A stretch of DNA of 8,821 bases from Candidatus Gastranaerophilales bacterium (GTDB taxonomy: Bacteria > Cyanobacteriota > Vampirovibrionia > Gastranaerophilales > Gastranaerophilaceae): assembly GCA_944323095.1 (NCBI GenBank), contig CALURE010000056.1, forward strand, positions 1-8,821, read 5' to 3'. Shown here in pieces: positions 6,169 through 8,821 of this stretch. The position numbers were made by a program, and so were the translations under genes. Positions within the stretch are counted from its first letter, which is position 1, and every line of letters starts with the position of its first letter. A model generated the notes under the pieces. The model was not told where the DNA came from. It did no database searches and saw nothing but the letters and a program-made list of their open reading frames with translations.

Positions 6169-6293
6169 AATTGTTAATGCAATATTTATGATTAACCATT
6201 CCAATAGAGCTTAGAGCACGTTCATGATGACTTTAAAAAACAAAAATCTCATGCATTTAAAGGATAAAAAATCAATAAATATAGTTTATTCTG

Positions 6294-6337
6294 ATAATGT
6301 ACATTATAAGCATGCCAAAAATACCAGAAAGCATGCC
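6294..6337. promoter_or_regulatory. Operator-like cluster: 14-base palindrome and paired GCATGC repeats
   Basis: The perfect palindrome ATAATGTACATTAT is followed at once by AAGCATGCC, which is repeated 21 bases later, two helical turns apart and on the same face of DNA. Each repeat contains the self-complementary GCATGC. This spacing suggests binding by a dimeric or cooperative regulator. The likely targets are the TPR gene (about 160 bases away) or yggS (about 200). No known operator was matched with confidence. Confidence 0.4.
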
Positions 6338-6392
6338 CTAAAAGAGACAATATTACAAAATATTAACCAAACTTGAAGAAATGTAAAATAAG

Positions 6393-6421
6393 CTGAAATC
6401 ATGATGACATCATGGTTTCGG
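6393..6421. repeat. Dyad-symmetric element, possible hairpin
   Basis: The core CATGATG-A-CATCATG (6400-6414) is perfectly symmetric, and pairing extends outward through AAA/TTT and G/C to 6393 and 6421 with two G-U wobbles, about 14 pairs in RNA. It is not followed by a T run, so a terminator is unlikely. It sits about 40 bases before the yggS -35 box, where an operator or a transcript-stabilising hairpin is possible. Confidence 0.4.
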
Positions 6422-6461
6422 GGAGATTTTTAAAGCGGAGGAAAGGTTGAAAATAAAAAAG

Positions 6462-6490
6462 TTGTCTCGCAGGGATGTATAGAGTACAAT
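6462..6490 (+). promoter_or_regulatory. Promoter of yggS-sepF
   Basis: TTGTCT (6462-6467), a 17-base spacer and TACAAT (6485-6490) match a sigma70-type promoter well. The predicted start near 6497 leaves a leader of about 36 bases. The Shine-Dalgarno AGGTAGGA ends at 6523, nine bases before ATG6533. The AGTACAATT -10 block is shared with the acyltransferase promoter. Confidence 0.7.
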
Positions 6491-6532
6491 TAATACTATA
6501 TTCAACTTCTTGTAGAGGTAGGATGATTATTT

Positions 6533-7198
6533 ATGGAACATACAGTAAGAGAAAATCTTTTACAGATACAGGAAGACATCGCACCTTGTAAACCAAATAT
6601 TATCGCAGTTACAAAGTATTTTGACGAAAGTGCAATAATCGATGCATATAATGCAGGATTAAGGGATTTTGCGGAATCAAGAGTAATTGAGGCAGTCGCA
6701 AAGATTAACAATCTTCCGGAAGAAATCAGAAATAATTCAAGGTTTCACTTTATCGGTCATCTTCAAACCAATAAAGTCAAAAAAGTAATCGGAACTTTTG
6801 ATTATATTCATTCTGTTGATTCATTAAAACTTGCGAAAGTTATATCCGATGAAGCTCAAAATGCAGGAAAAATTCAAAATGTTCTGCTTGAAATAAATAT
6901 CGCAGGTGAAGAACAAAAATATGGTTTTTCTGAAAATGAAATTTTTGAAGTATTTCCCTCTTTAAAAGAGCTTTCAGGAATTAATATATCAGGTTTGATG
7001 TGTATGACACCTCTCGGTGCGCCGGAAAAAACTCAGGATGAAGTCTTTGCGAAAATTGTTAAATTGAAAAAAGATCTTGAAAAATTTTTCGATTACCCGC
7101 TAAAAGAACTTTCGATGGGTATGAGTCAGGATTACAAGGAAGCTGCAAAGTATGGTGCGACAATGTTGAGGATTGGTAGAAAATTATTTATAAAGTAA
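6533..7198 (+). CDS. YggS/PROSC family pyridoxal-phosphate homeostasis protein
   Basis: Cytoplasmic PLP-binding protein of the YggS/YlmE/PLPBP family, known for maintaining vitamin B6 and amino/keto-acid balance and having no demonstrated enzymatic reaction. The 221 residues match the family length of about 220-235. Landmarks are the PLP lysine region PNIIAVTKYF (21-30, Lys28), the hallmark FHFIGHLQTNKVKKVIG that shapes the cofactor pocket, NIAGEEQKYGF, ISGLMCMTPLG, and the phosphate-binding end LSMGMSQDYKEAAKYG followed by LRIGRKLF. It is a fold-type III TIM barrel with no signal peptide. sepF follows 19 bases later on the same strand with no terminator between, so the two form an operon from the promoter at 6462-6490. 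This yggS-sepF order is a familiar arrangement in cyanobacteria and Gram-positive bacteria. Confidence 0.95.
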   Translation: MEHTVRENLLQIQEDIAPCKPNIIAVTKYFDESAIIDAYNAGLRDFAESRVIEAVAKINNLPEEIRNNSRFHFIGHLQTNKVKKVIGTFDYIHSVDSLKLAKVISDEAQNAGKIQNVLLEINIAGEEQKYGFSENEIFEVFPSLKELSGINISGLMCMTPLGAPEKTQDEVFAKIVKLKKDLEKFFDYPLKELSMGMSQDYKEAAKYGATMLRIGRKLFIK

Positions 7199-7217
7199 GA
7201 TAAACGGAGGAAAAACG

Positions 7218-7718
7218 GTGGCAGTAGTAACAGACAAAATTAAATCAGTTGTAGATTTTTTAGTAAAAGGTTTTGAACCAAGAGAGACAATTTTTGATGA
7301 AATGGCACAGGAAGTTGAAGAAGATTATCCTGTTCAGGGTAACGTTGCATATGAACCTGAGTATTCATATCAAAATGCACCTGAAAAAACTAATGAATTG
7401 AAAGTTATTAATCATCCTAAATTTAAAGGATATGAAGTAAAAGTAATTGAGCCGAGAACATTTGAAGATGCTGCTACCATTGTTCAACAGCTCAGAAGCG
7501 GCAAAACAATTGTTTTAAACCTTCATCTTTTAGATAAAGAACAATCACAAAGAACAATTGATTTTGTTTGCGGTGCTGCTCACGCACTTGATGGCAAACC
7601 TCAAAAAGTAGGTGATCTTGTATTTGTATTTACACCGTGTAATGTTACTTTGTCTGTTGATGTAAATGCTAATCAAAATAAATTTAATGACTCGTTGTGG
7701 AGAGCTCCTTTACAGTAG
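7218..7718 (+). CDS. sepF: Cell division protein SepF
   Basis: Membrane-associated divisome protein that binds the FtsZ C-terminus and helps anchor and bundle Z-ring filaments, called Cdv2 in cyanobacteria. The 166 residues comprise an N-terminal amphipathic stretch (about 1-19, VTDKIKSVVDFLVKGF) for membrane binding, an acidic variable linker (about 22-65), and the SepF core (about 72-152). The core shows KVIEPRTFEDAATIVQQL, GKTIVLNLHLLD, QRTIDFVCGAAHALDG and GDLVFVFTPCNVTLS, which form the dimerising alpha/beta domain. The start is GTG7218, fixed by CGGAGG (7205-7210) seven bases upstream; it places the amphipathic helix exactly at the N-terminus. It is cotranscribed with yggS and followed by a strong terminator. 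Confidence 0.95.
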   Translation: MAVVTDKIKSVVDFLVKGFEPRETIFDEMAQEVEEDYPVQGNVAYEPEYSYQNAPEKTNELKVINHPKFKGYEVKVIEPRTFEDAATIVQQLRSGKTIVLNLHLLDKEQSQRTIDFVCGAAHALDGKPQKVGDLVFVFTPCNVTLSVDVNANQNKFNDSLWRAPLQ

Positions 7719-7771
7719 TATTTTCTCTGCAAAAGAGTATTTATATGAGAAAGAGAGAGATAGTTGAATAC

Positions 7772-7798
7772 AAGGTACTTTTTAGTACCTTTTTTTTT
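7772..7798 (+). terminator. Rho-independent terminator after sepF
   Basis: AAGGTACT (7772-7779) pairs perfectly with AGTACCTT (7784-7791) across a TTTT loop, followed by an uninterrupted T run to 7798. It ends the yggS-sepF transcript about 55 bases after the sepF stop and separates that operon from the acyltransferase gene. Confidence 0.9.
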
Positions 7799-7837
7799 AT
7801 AAAAGGTTAATTTTTCTTAAAATATTTCAATCTTTAT

Positions 7838-7865
7838 TTGATAAATTCTTTTAATGGAGTACAAT
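7838..7865 (+). promoter_or_regulatory. Promoter of the acyltransferase gene, probably leaderless
   Basis: TTGATA (7838-7843), a 16-base spacer and TACAAT (7860-7865) lie 6 bases before ATG7872. The start site expected 6-8 bases after the -10 box coincides with the ATG. The only Shine-Dalgarno-like GGAG (7856-7859) is 12 bases from the ATG and overlaps the promoter spacer, so it would not be transcribed. Confidence 0.6.
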
Positions 7866-7871
7866 TGATAT

Positions 7872-8705
7872 ATGGTAGTAGAAGAACAATTATATTCTGA
7901 CATCCCGCCAACAAAGCTGAGGAATAAAGAGGAGAAATTTAAACCCGCCAAAACGAGTAAATTCTGGCTGTGGGTTGCAAGTATGTTTTTCTTTAACATG
8001 CTTCAGAACCGTTTTTACGCATTCAGGTACCGCGGAGAAGAAAATTATTTTGACAGTGACAAATCTGTTCCGACAATACTTTTTGCTCCGCATTGCAACT
8101 GGTGGGACGGGATTGTAATGTATAACATTACCCACAGAATTTTTCATAAAGAAATTCGTTTGATGGTAGAAGAACTTAACAGATTCCCGCTTTTAAGACG
8201 CGGCGGTGCTTATTCTGTTAATAAAAAATCTCCGCAGTCCGCAATGAAAGCTTTGAAATACTCTGTAGATGTTGTAGGCGATATAAGAAATATGCTGTGT
8301 ATATTCCCGCAGGGTATAATTAGACCTCCTCATTACAGACCAATTGAGTTTCAAACCGGTCTGGCTTATATTGCCGAAAATGCTGTTAAAAGATACGGTA
8401 AAGTAAATCTTATTCCGTTAGCAATTGATTACTGTTTTTTCAGAGATAACAGGCCGGAGGTTATTGTAGAATTCGGTAAACGTATTGAACTTGTGAAGGG
8501 TAATGAACTGGATAAATTGAGCCGCAAAGACCTTACTCACTATCTGGAACATTCAATGCAGGAAGTTTGTGATAATCAGTTTAAAGAAATTTCACAGGGT
8601 GATATAACAAAATATAATATTTTGTTCAAACAGCATTTAAAATGGTACCGTAGAATTGAACAGCGTTTAAAAAGTATTGACCTGCCTCCTGTTGCGGATG
8701 TTTAG
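7872..8705 (+). CDS. PlsC-type lysophospholipid acyltransferase family protein
   Basis: Probable membrane-associated acyltransferase of the 1-acyl-glycerol-3-phosphate acyltransferase superfamily, moving an acyl chain onto a lysophospholipid or related acceptor. The 277 residues contain the four blocks in order: catalytic HX4D as FAPHCNWWDG (71-80, His74 and Asp79), acceptor-binding LLRRGGAYSVNK (107-118), IFPQGIIRP (144-152) in the place of the usual FPEG, and LIPLAIDY (180-187). A hydrophobic aromatic stretch at 31-44 (FWLWVASMFFFNML) could associate with the membrane. Gln147 instead of Glu in block III is uncommon and may indicate a different acceptor. The gene has its own promoter, no Shine-Dalgarno, and no lipid-synthesis neighbours, so the substrate cannot be assigned. 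Confidence 0.87.
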   Translation: MVVEEQLYSDIPPTKLRNKEEKFKPAKTSKFWLWVASMFFFNMLQNRFYAFRYRGEENYFDSDKSVPTILFAPHCNWWDGIVMYNITHRIFHKEIRLMVEELNRFPLLRRGGAYSVNKKSPQSAMKALKYSVDVVGDIRNMLCIFPQGIIRPPHYRPIEFQTGLAYIAENAVKRYGKVNLIPLAIDYCFFRDNRPEVIVEFGKRIELVKGNELDKLSRKDLTHYLEHSMQEVCDNQFKEISQGDITKYNILFKQHLKWYRRIEQRLKSIDLPPVADV

Positions 8706-8739
8706 TTCATCATCTAATTAGAGTTTGAGTGAATTTTCC

Positions 8740-8821
8740 TTGTCGTTACAAGCGAATGCGACGCAATCCAGCTTATTTTAACTTCAAACAGCTGGATTCT
8801 TTCGGCTCTTTCGCGCCTCAG
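8740..8821. repeat. Imperfect palindromic intergenic repeat, cut by the window end
   Basis: AATCCAGC (8765-8772) and GCTGGATT (8791-8798) are perfect inverted arms around an 18-base AT-rich loop. Outer sequence on each side (GCGAATGCGACG left; CGGCTCTTTCGC right) extends the symmetry imperfectly to about 30 bases per arm. The left arm, starting TTGTCGTTACAAGCG, resembles a palindromic intergenic repeat I recall from many bacteria with consensus near TTGTCATTGCGAGCG. The right end is truncated. It may double as a transcription end for the acyltransferase gene, although no T run follows. Confidence 0.5.

Larger units (their letters stand above)
6134..6532. other. 399-base gene-free regulatory region with palindromes and short repeats
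   Basis: No convincing protein or RNA gene was found. The region holds the two divergent promoters and several ordered elements: a perfect 14-base palindrome ATAATGTACATTAT (6294-6307); AAGCATGCC directly repeated at 6308-6316 and 6329-6337, 21 bases apart; ATTAACCA at 6191-6198 and 6362-6369; TCATGATGAC at 6222-6231 and 6399-6408; and a dyad around CATGATG-A-CATCATG (6400-6414). A possible 11-codon leader peptide (MKIKKLSRRDV) starts at TTG6447 with GGAGG five bases upstream and ends at 6482; it is too short to support as a gene. Confidence 0.55.

Noticed and set aside
6134..6532. Possible small RNA, riboswitch or CRISPR array in the large intergenic gap
   Set aside because: Repeats are only 8-10 bases and irregularly spaced, with no regular spacers, no known aptamer core and no tRNA-like fold recognised.
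6502..6711. 69-codon minus-strand open frame over the yggS start
   Set aside because: Antisense to a conserved N-terminus with the PLP lysine region; no start signals.
7817..8147. Minus-strand open frames over the acyltransferase N-terminus
   Set aside because: Antisense to the HX4D catalytic block; no ribosome site or motif.

Overview
The window looks like chromosomal DNA from a low-GC, gut-type relative of the cyanobacteria, most likely Candidatus Gastranaerophilales (Melainabacteria/Vampirovibrionia). The grounds are two pseudopilins with the FTLAEVLITLGIIGVVAA helix and a C-terminal DVNGxKxPN signature, which I recall as abundant in that lineage, plus a yggS-sepF pair of the cyanobacterial/Gram-positive kind. 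This is inferred from recalled family traits, not from a search.

Layout: a pseudopilin gene (+, 52/59-1014) converges on mutL (-, 1011-2789) with a 4-bp overlap. A solitary DNA methyltransferase (+, 2959-3831) diverges from mutL and converges on a second pseudopilin (-, 4637-3835). Directly upstream of that pseudopilin on the same strand lies a TPR/GT9-like glycosyltransferase fusion (-, 6133-4667). A 399-base gene-free region (6134-6532) rich in palindromes and short repeats separates it from yggS-sepF (+, 6533-7718). That pair ends at a strong rho-independent terminator. An acyltransferase gene (+, 7872-8705) has its own promoter, and the window ends inside an imperfect palindromic intergenic repeat.

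The main discovery is that both pseudopilin genes carry a 10-base G or C homopolymer 9-10 codons after a start codon with an ideal Shine-Dalgarno. In both, the tract length in this sequence puts the Shine-Dalgarno-backed ATG out of frame with the pilin body, and one extra base (11) restores a single open frame (318 and 267 residues). The other two frames stop early in each case. This is the architecture of slipped-strand, ON/OFF phase variation. The two tracts share flanking sequence but are read from opposite strands (Gly run in one gene, Pro run in the other). Around the tracts are in-frame palindromes and, in the second gene, a duplicated prepilin motif (FTLAEG...FTLAEV). A homopolymer miscall in assembly is the main alternative and cannot be excluded from one sequence.

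Other genes are housekeeping: endonuclease-type MutL, the PLP-homeostasis protein YggS, the divisome factor SepF and a PlsC-type acyltransferase. Two genes (TPR/glycosyltransferase and acyltransferase) have a -10 box so close to the ATG that their mRNAs may be leaderless.
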